From positions 1,860,001-1,924,000 of the forward strand of contig NZ_CP034451.1 of the NCBI RefSeq assembly GCF_003952525.1: a stretch of DNA of 64,000 bases, in the 5' to 3' direction. The notes under the pieces were generated by a model. That model made no database searches. It was not told the DNA's origin and saw only the letters and a program-made list of their open reading frames with translations. Each line of letters opens with the position of its first letter. The first letter of the stretch is position 1. The translations under genes and the position numbers were made by a program. The DNA comes from Mesorhizobium sp. M3A.F.Ca.ET.080.04.2.1 (GTDB lineage Bacteria > Pseudomonadota > Alphaproteobacteria > Rhizobiales > Rhizobiaceae). Positions 18,323-27,603 of this stretch are shown here, in pieces.

Positions 18323-18500
18323 TCCCCTCGATAGGCCATCGAGAGGAAGATGGCCGGCAGGCAGGAGGGGTCGTCGCGCGTGAAGCGCCGACGTCCTTTT
18401 TTCCTTTCAGCACGGCATTTGCATCAGTAGAGCGTCGCGCCCGGTCGAACCGACCCCCTCTGTCGCCCTTGGCGACATGTCCCCGTCGAGGGGGGAGACT
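18323..18500. repeat. Family B long palindromic element, intergenic
   Basis: Lies between rnhB and the atp terminator. It shares the core CGCGTGAAGCGCC-ACGTCCT with the element inside glyS (one mismatch) and the arm pair GGAGGGGTCG / CGACCCCCTCTGTCGCC. The right end is CCCCGTCGAGGGGGGAGACT. Confidence 0.75.
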
Positions 18501-18514
18501 GTCCACGCCCCAGT

Positions 18515-18546
18515 AAAAAAGCCGCCGGGTTGCCCAGGCGGCTTTC
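18515..18546 (-). terminator. Rho-independent terminator of the atp (F0) operon
   Basis: On the minus strand, AAGCCGCCTGGG-CAA-CCCGGCGGCTT is followed by TTTTTAC, 22 bp after the subunit b stop. It is a textbook intrinsic terminator. Confidence 0.88.
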
Positions 18547-18567
18547 GATTCCGAAACTGCCGACAGC

Positions 18568-19059
18568 TCAGTTCAGCTTGGCCTTCACGTCCTGCAATGC
18601 GGACTTGAAGAGGTCGGCTCCAGCCTTGGCATCGACCTTGGCGGCAAGCAGCACGCGGGCCGCTTCGACGGCGATGTCGACAGCGCTGGCGCGGACCTCG
18701 CCGATCGCCTCCCGCTCGGCCTGGCTGATCTTCTGCTCGGCGAGTGCGGTGCGCCGGGCGACGTAGTCCTCGGTCTTCTTGTGCGCCTCGGAGGCAAGCA
18801 GATCGGCCTCGCGCTTGGCGGCGGCGACGATGTCGGCGGCCTCCTGCTCGGCTTCCTTGCGCTTCTTCTGGTACTGGCCAAGAAGCTGCTGAGCCTCCTC
18901 GCGGAGCCGGCGCGCTTCTTCGAGCTCGCTGCTGATCTTGGCCGCACGGGCATCGAGCGACTTGGCCAGCATGCCCGGCACCTTCAAATAGATGACGGCT
19001 CCGAGAAAGATGACCAGGGCGATCGTTGCCCAGAGCGTGGCGAGTGATGTGGCGTCCAT
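18568..19059 (-). CDS. atpF: F0F1 ATP synthase subunit b
   Basis: Peripheral stalk subunit linking F0 to F1. From the ATG at 19059 (GAGGAG nine bases upstream) it is 163 residues: an N-terminal membrane helix (LATLWATIALVIFLGAVIYL) and a long charged coiled coil from about residue 35. It is the last gene of an F0 operon in the order atpI-atpB-atpE-b'-b. As in other alphaproteobacteria the F1 genes are not adjacent. Confidence 0.95.
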   Translation of the reverse strand: MDATSLATLWATIALVIFLGAVIYLKVPGMLAKSLDARAAKISSELEEARRLREEAQQLLGQYQKKRKEAEQEAADIVAAAKREADLLASEAHKKTEDYVARRTALAEQKISQAEREAIGEVRASAVDIAVEAARVLLAAKVDAKAGADLFKSALQDVKAKLN

Positions 19060-19069
19060 GATGCGCTCC

Positions 19070-19651
19070 TCACCGGCTCGCGGATTTGACCGCGGCCGCG
19101 ATCTCGGCCTTGTCGGCTTTGCCGCCGACAAGCGCCTCGACGATGGCCGAGGTGGTGTCCTCGGCGATCGTGCCGACTTCCTTCATGGCCTTGGCCTTGA
19201 TCGAGGCGATGCTCGCCTCGGCCTCGCCAAGCTTCTTCTCAAGTTCCGCTTCGAGCTTCTTGCGCGTGCCTTCGGCTTCCGCCTTGGCGGCTTCGCTCGC
19301 CTGCTGCCCAATCGCGTTGGCGCGAGACTTGGCCTCGGCCAGTTCCTGCTCATAGGCAGCAACCGCGGCATCGGCCTCGCCCTTCAGCCTTGCGGCATGG
19401 TCGAGATCCTGGGTGATGCGGTCGTTGCGGACGTCGATTATACCTCCGACGCGCGGCATCACAATCCGCTTCAGGAACAGATAGAAGAGCGCGAAGGTGA
19501 TGACGAGCCAGAAGATCTGCGACGGGAAGGTCGCGGCATTGAACGGCGGGAACGTGCCATGCTCCTCGGCAGGCACGCCAGTGCCTGCATGCGTCTCGCC
19601 TTCGGCCGCGGCCGGCGCGGATTCTTGCGCAAAGGCAGATGTCACGAACAT
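19070..19651 (-). CDS. F0F1 ATP synthase subunit b'
   Basis: Second, divergent b-type stalk subunit found in photosynthetic bacteria and alphaproteobacteria; forms a heterodimer with b. The 193-residue protein has an Ala/Glu-rich N-terminal extension to residue 35, a membrane helix (PSQIFWLVITFALFYLFL) and a coiled coil. It is followed after 10 bp by subunit b. Confidence 0.94.
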   Translation of the reverse strand: MFVTSAFAQESAPAAAEGETHAGTGVPAEEHGTFPPFNAATFPSQIFWLVITFALFYLFLKRIVMPRVGGIIDVRNDRITQDLDHAARLKGEADAAVAAYEQELAEAKSRANAIGQQASEAAKAEAEGTRKKLEAELEKKLGEAEASIASIKAKAMKEVGTIAEDTTSAIVEALVGGKADKAEIAAAVKSASR

Positions 19652-19712
19652 CTCATTCCCCTGTCCATAGAGCGGGGCCGCACCATGCGGCCCCTTGCGT
19701 CAGCTCTGGCTC

Positions 19713-19937
19713 TTACTTGAAGACCAGCAGCAGAGCGATCAGGAGCGAGAAGATGCCCAGAGCTTCGGTCACGGCGAAGCCGAAGATCAGGCGGCCGAAC
19801 TGGCCGTCAGCTGCCGACGGGTTACGCAGGGCGCCCGACAGATAATTGCCGAAGATGTTGCCGAGGCCGATGCCCGCGCCGCCCATGCCGATGCAGGCGA
19901 TACCAGCGCCGATAGCAGCTGCTGCAGTTGCGTCCAT
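19713..19937 (-). CDS. atpE: F0F1 ATP synthase subunit c
   Basis: Proton-carrying rotor-ring subunit. The 74 residues form two membrane helices; the first has the Gly-rich packing motif [14 protein letters not shown], the polar loop is RNPSA, and Glu58 in [10 protein letters not shown] is the essential proton-binding carboxylate. Sodium-coordinating residues of Na+-type rings are absent. Confidence 0.97.
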   Translation of the reverse strand: MDATAAAAIGAGIACIGMGGAGIGLGNIFGNYLSGALRNPSAADGQFGRLIFGFAVTEALGIFSLLIALLLVFK

Positions 19938-20016
19938 TTCAAAACTCCTGTGGTTTTTCGTAGTCGTTGCGGTTGGTACGTTGGGTATGCTGGCGCCGCG
20001 GCGCCGGAGAAATCGA

Positions 20017-20775
20017 TCAGTGGCTCGGGTGCAGAGCGTCGTTCAGGTACATGCAGGTCAGCACCGCGAAGACGTAGGCCTGCAAGAAGGCGACCAGCAG
20101 TTCCAGCGCCGTCAGCGCGACCGCCATGGCGAGCGGCAGAACCGAGCCGGCAATGCCGACGGCGCCGAGCGCGCTGAGGCTGACGACGAAGCCCGAAAAC
20201 ACCTTGAGCGTGATGTGGCCTGCCAGCATGTTGGCGAAGAGACGAACCGAGAGGCTGACGGGGCGCGAGACGAAGGAAATAACCTCGATCGCCACGACCA
20301 GCGGCAGAAGGTAGCCAGGCACGCCATGCGGGACGAACAGCTTGAGGAAGCCCAGGCCGTGCTTGGCGAAGCCGTAGACAATGACGGTGCCGATGACCAG
20401 CGCGGCCAGAGTGAAGGTGACGATGATATGGCTGGTAACGGTGAAAAAGTAGGGGAACAGGCCGATGAGATTGGCGACCAGCACGAACATGAACAGCGAG
20501 AACACCAGCGGGAAGAACTGCATGCCCTGCTTGCCGGCCGCGTCGCGCAGCATGTTGCCGACGAACTCGTAGGCCATTTCCGAAACCGACTGAAGACGGC
20601 CCGGAATGAGGCTGCGGCTGGCGGTGCTCATGTAGAGGAAAGCGGAAGCGACGAGGACCGTCACGACCATGAACAGAGCGGAGTTGGTGAAGGAAACGTC
20701 GTAGCCGCCGATATGCAGCGGGATGATCGGATGGATCTGGAACTGGTGGATCGGATCGACCTTGTCAGCAGCCAC
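20017..20775 (-). CDS. atpB: F0F1 ATP synthase subunit a
   Basis: Stator subunit that forms the proton half-channels with the c-ring. The 252-residue membrane protein has the [16 protein letters not shown] motif carrying the essential Arg (about residue 184) and several hydrophobic helices. It sits between atpI and atpE. Confidence 0.97.
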   Translation of the reverse strand: MAADKVDPIHQFQIHPIIPLHIGGYDVSFTNSALFMVVTVLVASAFLYMSTASRSLIPGRLQSVSEMAYEFVGNMLRDAAGKQGMQFFPLVFSLFMFVLVANLIGLFPYFFTVTSHIIVTFTLAALVIGTVIVYGFAKHGLGFLKLFVPHGVPGYLLPLVVAIEVISFVSRPVSLSVRLFANMLAGHITLKVFSGFVVSLSALGAVGIAGSVLPLAMAVALTALELLVAFLQAYVFAVLTCMYLNDALHPSH

Positions 20776-20840
20776 TTTTAATCCCCGTCAAAGCCACAAC
20801 CGGCTTCTAAAGTTCACATTTGCGCCTTGCGGCGCTTCAT

Positions 20841-21233
20841 TCATTTTTTCGGCTCGCGCGGCTTGTCGCCCTGGCCGAATTGCGGTGCAAGCCCTGCCGA
20901 ACGCAGGACGTTCAGTATGCCGGCGCCGAAGCCGAGCAACAGCCCGACGATCAGCCCCCAGGGCGCGATCCCCGCCAGACGGTCGATGAACCAGCCCAAG
21001 CCGACACCAACCACCACCCCGGCGATGAACTCGCTGGACAGTTTCAGTGCCTGACCGTAACCGGTCGCAGCGCTCGCTTCGTCTTTCCCCTCGAGCCGGT
21101 CCGTGCGTCTTGTCGCAAGCGATGCTTCAAGCTCGCGCCGGCGGCGCTCAAGTTCGTCGTCGCGGATAGCGGCTTCATGCTGTTTGCCGCGGCCGGTTTC
21201 TCCGGTTCCGTCTGGCCCGTTTTTGTCGGCCAT
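20841..21233 (-). CDS. atpI: AtpI / AtpZ-type ATP synthase assembly protein
   Basis: First gene of the F0 operon. The 130-residue product has a charged, Arg-rich N-terminal half and two membrane helices (ALKLSSEFIAGVVVGVGLGWFID and PWGLIVGLLLGFGAGILNVL), as in alphaproteobacterial AtpI, which aids c-ring assembly. The ATG at 21233 follows a GGGGG stretch; the upstream in-frame start at 21263 is less likely. Confidence 0.9.
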   Translation of the reverse strand: MADKNGPDGTGETGRGKQHEAAIRDDELERRRRELEASLATRRTDRLEGKDEASAATGYGQALKLSSEFIAGVVVGVGLGWFIDRLAGIAPWGLIVGLLLGFGAGILNVLRSAGLAPQFGQGDKPREPKK

Positions 21234-21498
21234 CGCAACCCCCCTGCCCGGGCAGACTATCACCGTCCGTCCGCTTCTAAAGTCGCCGGCAACATAGTTA
21301 GAGGGTCCGCGCCCGTCAAGCCACGGGCCGAACTTCAGTGCGATGTATTTTCCCGTTGAAAATCAATAGCTTACTCAGGTGCGACATCGTGCCCGTCACG
21401 CCCGCTCGAGGACTCGGCGCGAATCCGGGCGGCAGGGCGCGCCAATCAACACGCCAGTCCAGCCGCGAAGAGTGCTGCCTGGGGCCCGGTAGGACGGC

Positions 21499-22683
21499 TC
21501 AGCTCCAGCCGCCGCCATAGGTGCGATAGAAGATATGCAGGCCGATCTTGGTCATCCGCTTCATGGCGCGCGCCCAGCCCGGATGGACGTAGTTGGCATA
21601 GTAATGCGTCGAGGAGCCGACCTCGGGAATGAAGATCTTGCCGGCCGTAACAGCCATGGCAACGTCCTGGGCGGTCTTGTAGGCGACCGGATCGTTGATG
21701 CGCTTCTTCCTGCCGTCGCAGGCGAAGGAGAACTGGCAGCGGTTGAACCAGTTGTCGTTCTGGTAAACGACGCCGCAGATGGTCTTCGGATAGGCCGGAT
21801 TGCGGACGCGGTTGAGGATCACCTGCGCCACCGCGGCTTGGCCGCGGACGGGTTCGCTGCGTGCCTCGAAATAGATGCCTTTGGCCAGACAGGCCTGCTC
21901 CGGCTGGGAAAAGACGCTCGCCGGCAACGGGTTCTGCATCCAGGCATGGTCGCCCTGGCCCATCGGCGGAATGAAGCGGCCATCATTGGGCTGCTCGTCC
22001 TGCAGCAGCGCCTCGAATGGCGAGGCCTTGGCGTAGTCGGGCGCCGCCTGGGCGTAGGCAGTGGCAAGGATGTCCGGCTTGTCGTTGTTGACGAGCGCGA
22101 CGAGCGCGGCGGGCACACCGGGATCCGGCTTCTTGTCGAGGCGAAGGTGGAAAGCCTGGGCAATCTGCACCTCCTTGCCCTTGATGCCGGGCTTGGCGAA
22201 GGTCAGCTTCAGGCCGCTGTCCATGCTGGGACGAAGCAGTGAAGATGTGCGCTGGAAGATCGAGCCGGCGCTGAAATTCTTCGGCGGTGCGACCGGCGAG
22301 ACCTGGACGATGCGGCCCTTCTTGTCGGCGCGCACGACGCGGTCTTCATCGGGCGTGGTGCCGGCGACATTGCCCTTGCCGCGAAACGCAACGGTGCCCA
22401 CGCCCGGCAACTGCACGCCGGAGCCGGAGATCGAGCCGGTGGAAACGGAATCGACGAACGGCATCTCGGCGGCATGCACCGAACCGGCGGCGGATTTTTC
22501 GACATAGGCGTTCCAGCGGGCGCTTGGCGCCTCCAGCCCGGAAACAAGGCTCGCCATGTCCTGATAGGCAACGACGGACGGGAAACCGACCCAGATGCCG
22601 AGCCCGAGAAGCAAAGGAGGCAGGAAGGAACGCTTGCTCTCACCGGCGGCGGCGACAAGCCGCTTTACAACGCGTCGATGCAC
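21499..22683 (-). CDS. SleB-type cell wall hydrolase
   Basis: Predicted peptidoglycan hydrolase. An N-terminal membrane anchor (FLPPLLLGLGIWVGFPSVVAY) precedes a ~240-residue linker, and the C-terminal Hydrolase_2 (SleB) domain shows GIYFEARSEPVRGQAAVAQVILNRV, TICGVVYQND and CQFSFACDG; the Glu of FEARSEP is the likely catalytic acid. The GTG at 22683 has GGAGAG four bases upstream and yields 394 residues; ATG at 22731 (410 residues, AAGG upstream) is the alternative. The SD of the GTG lies in one arm of an inverted repeat (22688-22717). Confidence 0.9.
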   Translation of the reverse strand: MHRRVVKRLVAAAGESKRSFLPPLLLGLGIWVGFPSVVAYQDMASLVSGLEAPSARWNAYVEKSAAGSVHAAEMPFVDSVSTGSISGSGVQLPGVGTVAFRGKGNVAGTTPDEDRVVRADKKGRIVQVSPVAPPKNFSAGSIFQRTSSLLRPSMDSGLKLTFAKPGIKGKEVQIAQAFHLRLDKKPDPGVPAALVALVNNDKPDILATAYAQAAPDYAKASPFEALLQDEQPNDGRFIPPMGQGDHAWMQNPLPASVFSQPEQACLAKGIYFEARSEPVRGQAAVAQVILNRVRNPAYPKTICGVVYQNDNWFNRCQFSFACDGRKKRINDPVAYKTAQDVAMAVTAGKIFIPEVGSSTHYYANYVHPGWARAMKRMTKIGLHIFYRTYGGGWS

Positions 22684-22687
22684 GGAA

Positions 22688-22717
22688 CTCTCCAGAACGC
22701 CACTGACTCCTGGAGAG
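22688..22717 (-). promoter_or_regulatory. Stem-loop covering the SleB-type gene ribosome binding site
   Basis: CTCTCCAG and CTGGAGAG form an 8-bp inverted repeat around a 14-nt loop. On the minus-strand transcript the 3' arm contains the GGAG that precedes the GTG start at 22683, so folding would mask that site. Confidence 0.45.
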
Positions 22718-22809
22718 CCAAAATGAAGCATTAACCTTGATGGTGGGTTAACGAGATCGATCGTGTTGTTTTTATGTTAAGGGCAAAAAGGGGCGTTGCC
22801 GGCTGACGA

Positions 22810-24237
22810 TCACCGCTTCTTCGCGCGACCCGCGAAAGGATTGTCAGAGGTGCGCAGCGCCATCCGGATCGGCACGCCCGGCATGTCGAAGGCCTCCCGC
22901 AGGCTGTTCGACAGATAGCGCATATAGGATTGCGGCATGGCGTCCGGCCGCGAGCAGGAGACGACGAAGCCCGGCGGGCGGGTCTTGGCCTGCGTGACAT
23001 ATTTGATCTTCAGCCGGCGGCCGGCGACGGCGGGCGGCGGATGGTGGGCAAGGATGCCTTCCAGCCAGCGGTTGAGTTTTCCGGTCGAGACCCGGCCGTT
23101 CCAGACCTTGTGCGTCTTGATGACGGCGTCCATCAGCCGGTCGAGGCCACGCCCGGTCTCGGCCGAGACCGTCACCGCCTGGATGCCGCGCACTTGCGGC
23201 AGCAGCCGCTCGGTCTTCTCGCGCAGCTCGGCCAGCAGTTCTTGGGGATTGTCGATCAGGTCCCATTTGTTGAAGGCGATCACCGGGGCGCGGCCCTCGC
23301 GGATGATCAGGTCGGCAATCTGCAGATCCTGCTTTTCGAAGGGGATGGTGGCGTCCAGCACGATGATGACGATCTCGGCGAAGCGGATGGCGCGCAATCC
23401 GTCCTGCACCGAAAGCTTCTCGAGCTTTTCCTGCACCTTCGACTTGCGCCGCATGCCGGCGGTGTCGAACAGTTTGATGCGGCGGCCGCGCCAGTCCCAG
23501 TCGACCGAGATGGAATCGCGGGTGATGCCGGCTTCAGGACCTGTCAGCAGCCGCTCCTCGCCAATCAGCGCGTTGATCAGGGTCGACTTGCCGGCGTTCG
23601 GGCGGCCGACGACGGCGATGCGCAGCGGCTTGGTGTCGTCATAGGCGGGCTCGGCGTCCGGATCGGCAATATCCTCGCCGATCAGCACCTCGCTCACGGC
23701 GATCTCGTCGCTCGGCTCCTCGTCCTCGCCGAAGGCGCGTTCCTCGCCGAGCGCCGCAATCACCGCATCGCGCAGGTCGGGCATGCCCTGGCCATGCTCG
23801 GCCGAGACCGGGATCGGCTCGCCGAGGCCGAGTTCCCAGGCCTCCAGCATGCCGCCCTGCGCGCCGCGGGCTTCCGCCTTGTTGGCGACCAGCACGACCG
23901 GCTTGCCCGACTTGCGCACCACGTCGGCGAAAGTGCGGTCGTCGGGCATCAGGCCGGACTTGGCGTCGACGGTGAAGAAGATCAGGTCGGCCTCGCGGAT
24001 CGCGATCTCGGTCTGCTGGCGCATGCGGCCGGGCAGCGTCGAGGCTGCGGCGTCCTCGAAACCGGCGGTGTCGATGACGTCGAAATGGAGATCGTAGAGC
24101 TTCGCTGGATGGACACGGCGGTCGCGCGTCACGCCCGGCGTGTCGTCGACAAGCGCCAGCTTCTTTCCGACCAGCCGATTGAAAAGAGTCGATTTGCCGA
24201 CGTTAGGCCGACCGATGATGGCGACTTTGAAGCCCAT
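22810..24237 (-). CDS. der: Ribosome biogenesis GTPase Der (EngA)
   Basis: Essential double GTPase acting in 50S subunit assembly. Two complete G domains are present in 475 residues: G1 [12 protein letters not shown] near residue 8 and [12 protein letters not shown] near residue 211, each with DTAG (G3) and NKAE/NKWD (G4). The C-terminal KH-like domain ends with PFAGRAKKR. It lies 67 bp downstream of the YfgM-like gene on the same strand, a conserved arrangement. Confidence 0.97.
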   Translation of the reverse strand: MGFKVAIIGRPNVGKSTLFNRLVGKKLALVDDTPGVTRDRRVHPAKLYDLHFDVIDTAGFEDAAASTLPGRMRQQTEIAIREADLIFFTVDAKSGLMPDDRTFADVVRKSGKPVVLVANKAEARGAQGGMLEAWELGLGEPIPVSAEHGQGMPDLRDAVIAALGEERAFGEDEEPSDEIAVSEVLIGEDIADPDAEPAYDDTKPLRIAVVGRPNAGKSTLINALIGEERLLTGPEAGITRDSISVDWDWRGRRIKLFDTAGMRRKSKVQEKLEKLSVQDGLRAIRFAEIVIIVLDATIPFEKQDLQIADLIIREGRAPVIAFNKWDLIDNPQELLAELREKTERLLPQVRGIQAVTVSAETGRGLDRLMDAVIKTHKVWNGRVSTGKLNRWLEGILAHHPPPAVAGRRLKIKYVTQAKTRPPGFVVSCSRPDAMPQSYMRYLSNSLREAFDMPGVPIRMALRTSDNPFAGRAKKR

Positions 24238-24304
24238 CCGGCTTTACCATTTGTTCTGCATGTCGTTGTCCCCAAAACCGCTGCGCACTTTTGGGCGACA
24301 TGCG

Positions 24305-24970
24305 CTACGAAGCGCTGCCCGACCCGCGGATCAACTCGGCCATCAGCTGGGCCCGCTGGCGCACATTGCGCGGGGCGCCGTCATCCGAGGAGATCTGGTC
24401 GAACAGTTTCAGCGCGTCCGCCGACTTGCCTTCCTTCCAGGCGGCGAGGCCGAGCGCCTCGCGCGCCGAACTGCGCAGCGGGTTGGTGTCGGCGGTCAGC
24501 GCCTCGACGCGGCTGGAAACATCGGCGAAGGAGCCGTGGTCGACGAGCAGCAGGGCGGCCCTCAGCCGCGCCATGTCGCGGATGCCAGCGGGAATGGCGG
24601 TGTCGGCGGCAACCTCGTCGAAGTCCTTGACGGCTCCATCGACGTCGCCCTTTTCGGCCTTGACGGTAGCGGCGCGCATGCGGGCAAGCAGCGGATAGGC
24701 GCCGTAGCCGTCCTTTTCCAGCTGATCGAGCGCGGCGATCGCCTCGTCGTTCTTGCCGTCATTGGCAAGCTTGAGGGCCTGGGAGAAGGCATCGCCCGAG
24801 CGGTTGGCGCGGGTCTCGTCCCAATAGCGGTAGCCAACGACGCCGGCCGTCGCCAGCACGACCAGGATCGCGAGGCCGAGCAGGGCCGGACCAAAACGAT
24901 CCCACAGCGCCTGTGCCTGCTCGCGACGAATCTCTTCGTTGACCTCGCGGATAAAACTGTCGTCCGACAT
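24305..24970 (-). CDS. YfgM-like tetratricopeptide membrane protein
   Basis: A 221-residue type II membrane protein: a cytoplasmic N-terminus (MSDDSFIREVNEEIRREQAQ), one membrane helix (ALLGLAILVVLATAGVVGYRYW) and a TPR_21-like periplasmic domain. In E. coli YfgM acts with PpiD at the Sec translocon; here it sits directly upstream of der. The start at 24970 is chosen because MSDDSFIREVNEE is the typical beginning; 24985 is in frame. Confidence 0.86.
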   Translation of the reverse strand: MSDDSFIREVNEEIRREQAQALWDRFGPALLGLAILVVLATAGVVGYRYWDETRANRSGDAFSQALKLANDGKNDEAIAALDQLEKDGYGAYPLLARMRAATVKAEKGDVDGAVKDFDEVAADTAIPAGIRDMARLRAALLLVDHGSFADVSSRVEALTADTNPLRSSAREALGLAAWKEGKSADALKLFDQISSDDGAPRNVRQRAQLMAELIRGSGSAS

Positions 24971-25183
24971 CAAATCAAAAACCATTGCAGGCCGCGACTA
25001 TCGCCCTTTGCCGGGCGCTTCTTGAGCCCGCGTTTTAGCGAAATTTTGTCGCCATGGAAGGGGTCCGCTCGGAAAATCGGCTGGACAATCCAGCGCGGCC
25101 TGAGAGCCGATGTGGAACGCATCGATGCCACATTTGGGCAATAGCCGGCTTTCGAACAAGCTGAAAGCGCCGAAAGCCTGCCC

Positions 25184-26200
25184 ATGCCACAATCGTTTCG
25201 CGTCCTCGTCTTCGGTCTCGCATGGGTAGCCTTCTCTGGCATGGCGCTTGCTGATCCGCCCAGACCGCCGGCGCCGACGCCGACCAAACCCAAGCAGGTC
25301 GTCCTCATTTCTTTCGACAGCGCGCGCGAGATCTCGCAATGGGAGCGCAGCCGCGCATTGGCAAAGCGCACCGGCGCGCACTTCACCTACTTTCTGTCGT
25401 GCGTCTTTCTGCTCTCGCCGCAAACACGACAGGAATACACCGCGCCCGGCAAGGGCGCCGGCAAATCCAACATCGGCTTCGCGGCCTCCAAGCAGGAAGT
25501 GGCTGACAGGCTGGAGCAGATCCGGCTCGCTGCCGCCGAGGGCCACGACATCGGCAGCCATGCGTGCGGCCATTTCGACGGCAAGGATTGGAGCAAAGCC
25601 GACTGGCTGGCAGAGTTCGCAGAATTTCGGCACATCTTCGAGAATGCCTACGCCATGAACGGCATTTCACCCGAACCGGACGACTGGCGCGGTTTCGCGC
25701 GCCATGCCGTGACCGGTTTCCGCGCCCCGTATCTGTCGACCGACAAGGCGCTTTATGAAGCCTTGCCCGAAGCCGGCTTCCAGTACGACGCGAGCGGTGT
25801 ATCGAAAGCCCCCGCCTCGCCGCCGAGCAAGAACGGCATCACGCGATTCGCGCTGCCGCTGGTTCCGGAAGGGCCGGAAGCGAGGCCGGTGGTCGCGATG
25901 GACTACAATCTCTATGTCCGGCATTCGGGCGGCTTCGACAGGCCGTCCATGGCGAACGTGTTCGCCGGCCGCGCCTACGACGCGTTCCGCGCCGCCTTCG
26001 ACGCCCAGTACAATGGCAAGCGCATGCCGCTGGAACTGGGCTTTCACTTCACCCAGATGAATGACGGCGCCTACTGGAACGCGCTGGAGCGTTTTGCCGG
26101 TGAGGTTTGTGTCATGCAGCAGGTCGAGTGCATCAGCTTCCGCGACTATGTCGCGCGGCAGCGCGGCGGCGCCGCGCAAAGGGTCGCGGCGGGCGGCTGA
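25184..26200 (+). CDS. Exported polysaccharide deacetylase family protein
   Basis: A 338-residue protein with a signal peptide (VLVFGLAWVAFSGMALA-D) and a NodB-homology fold: LISFDSAREISQWERS replaces the classic TFDDG motif, HDIGSHACGHFDG is the metal-binding motif with its two His, GFRAPYLSTDKALYEAL is the RxPY motif, and ELGFHFTQM is the late His. The Asp in the first motif is followed by Ser rather than Asp, so catalysis may differ from chitin deacetylases. Substrate unknown. Its stop is 20 bp from the convergent bacA stop. Confidence 0.82.
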   Translation: MPQSFRVLVFGLAWVAFSGMALADPPRPPAPTPTKPKQVVLISFDSAREISQWERSRALAKRTGAHFTYFLSCVFLLSPQTRQEYTAPGKGAGKSNIGFAASKQEVADRLEQIRLAAAEGHDIGSHACGHFDGKDWSKADWLAEFAEFRHIFENAYAMNGISPEPDDWRGFARHAVTGFRAPYLSTDKALYEALPEAGFQYDASGVSKAPASPPSKNGITRFALPLVPEGPEARPVVAMDYNLYVRHSGGFDRPSMANVFAGRAYDAFRAAFDAQYNGKRMPLELGFHFTQMNDGAYWNALERFAGEVCVMQQVECISFRDYVARQRGGAAQRVAAGG

Positions 26201-26221
26201 GCGCCCACCATCAGGTCCAGT

Positions 26222-27481
26222 TCAGGCCGGATCCTCGGCGCCCTGCCGTGCCAGATAGCGCTGGTCGATATCCGGCAGCGGCTCACCCTGGAGGGTCGCC
26301 TCGAAGGCACGCAGGCGCTTGTGAACGGATTGCAGCTCGACGATCGTCGACCAGGAATTCAGCAGGAACTGCAGCGAGTTCGTCACCTTGCCGAAGGCAT
26401 TCGATATCTGGTTGAGAGCACCGAAGGTGATCTTGTGCGCCACCAGCGACGGTCCGAGGATCAGCAGCGAGAAGATGTTGTCGGCCTGCAGGTAGGTGTA
26501 CCTGACGACGTTGAAATAGATGTAGTGGAAATAGAGCCTGAAGTAGTTGCGGCGGACATTGGCGAACAGCTCCGTCGTTGTCGCCGGCTGAGCCCGGTCG
26601 GGGTGGTCTTCGCCATAGACGAGTTCCTTGCGGTAGGCTGCCTCGACGCGCTGGTTGCGGAACTGCAGGCCCGGCAACTTGAGGCCGGCGAGCATCACCG
26701 AGGCCGTGCCGAAGACGCACCAGGCCAGAGCCGCAACGACCAGAGGCTGCGGTACCGCACCGACGATCGGCAGTTCGGTGATGTGCGCCTGAAGCTGGAT
26801 CATCACCGGCAGGAAGGCGATCAGGGTCATGATTGATTGGACGAATGTCGAGCCCAGGTCCTCCATGATCTGCGAGAAGCGCATTGTGTCTTCCTGGATG
26901 CGCTGCGAGGCGCCCTCGATGTGACGCAGCCGAGTCCAGTTCGCCATGAAATAGTTGTTCATCGCGGTGCGCCAGCGGAAGATCCAATGGCTGACGATGA
27001 AGGCATTGACCACCTGCACATTCATGCCGACCAGCGCCAGCCAGGAGAAGTCGGCCAACCCCTTGTAGAACTCCGTGTCGGTCGACGCGGTCGTTCCCGA
27101 CATAAGCCCCTGCACGTAGTCGAAGAAGGGGCCGTACCAGTTGTTGACCGCGACGCTGACCTGCACGTTGAAATAGATGAAGAAGAGGACGACAGCGGTC
27201 ATCAGGATCGACCAGTTCTGCCACGGGTGCGGGGCATACCAGGCCCAGAAGGCGTAGAAGATGGCTACGCAGGCCGCAAAGTAGATGTAGAACCACAGAA
27301 ACGGTTTTGACCACAGGACCGCAATGCCGATGATCGGCGGAACTCCTGCCGCTGCCGGAGGCAGCCCGATCATAGCGCCCAGTTGCTCGCCGCCGAAGAA
27401 CCAGAACAAGATCGCCGCGAGGCTCCAGGCGGCGGCCGAGGTGAAGAAGAGCTTCGGCTGCGGGAAGAAGGATACGAACAC
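26222..27481 (-). CDS. bacA: BacA/SbmA family peptide transporter
   Basis: Inner-membrane, proton-driven importer of peptides (SbmA/BacA fold). In Sinorhizobium and relatives BacA is needed for bacteroid survival against plant NCR peptides and for very-long-chain fatty acid lipid A. The 419-residue sequence begins FVSFFPQPKLFFTSAAAW and contains NNWYGPFFDYVQ, the GASQRIQEDTMRF helix and RKELVYGEDHPDRA, characteristic of the family. No ABC ATPase domain is fused, separating it from BclA-type proteins. The start is a GTG with GAGGA upstream. Confidence 0.92.
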   Translation of the reverse strand: MFVSFFPQPKLFFTSAAAWSLAAILFWFFGGEQLGAMIGLPPAAAGVPPIIGIAVLWSKPFLWFYIYFAACVAIFYAFWAWYAPHPWQNWSILMTAVVLFFIYFNVQVSVAVNNWYGPFFDYVQGLMSGTTASTDTEFYKGLADFSWLALVGMNVQVVNAFIVSHWIFRWRTAMNNYFMANWTRLRHIEGASQRIQEDTMRFSQIMEDLGSTFVQSIMTLIAFLPVMIQLQAHITELPIVGAVPQPLVVAALAWCVFGTASVMLAGLKLPGLQFRNQRVEAAYRKELVYGEDHPDRAQPATTTELFANVRRNYFRLYFHYIYFNVVRYTYLQADNIFSLLILGPSLVAHKITFGALNQISNAFGKVTNSLQFLLNSWSTIVELQSVHKRLRAFEATLQGEPLPDIDQRYLARQGAEDPA

Positions 27482-27603
27482 TGTGGCGGGTTCCTCGGGT
27501 CGAATCGCAAATCAGCGAGGTTGCTGTCGGCGGGCATAAGGTCACACATTAGTGGGAAAGCAAATGCCCGTGCCCCATGCCCGGCGCCGAGCAAGGCTGC
27601 AAA

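Noticed and set aside
22930..24630. A 566-codon plus-strand open frame over der
   Set aside because: Antisense to the two intact G domains of Der.
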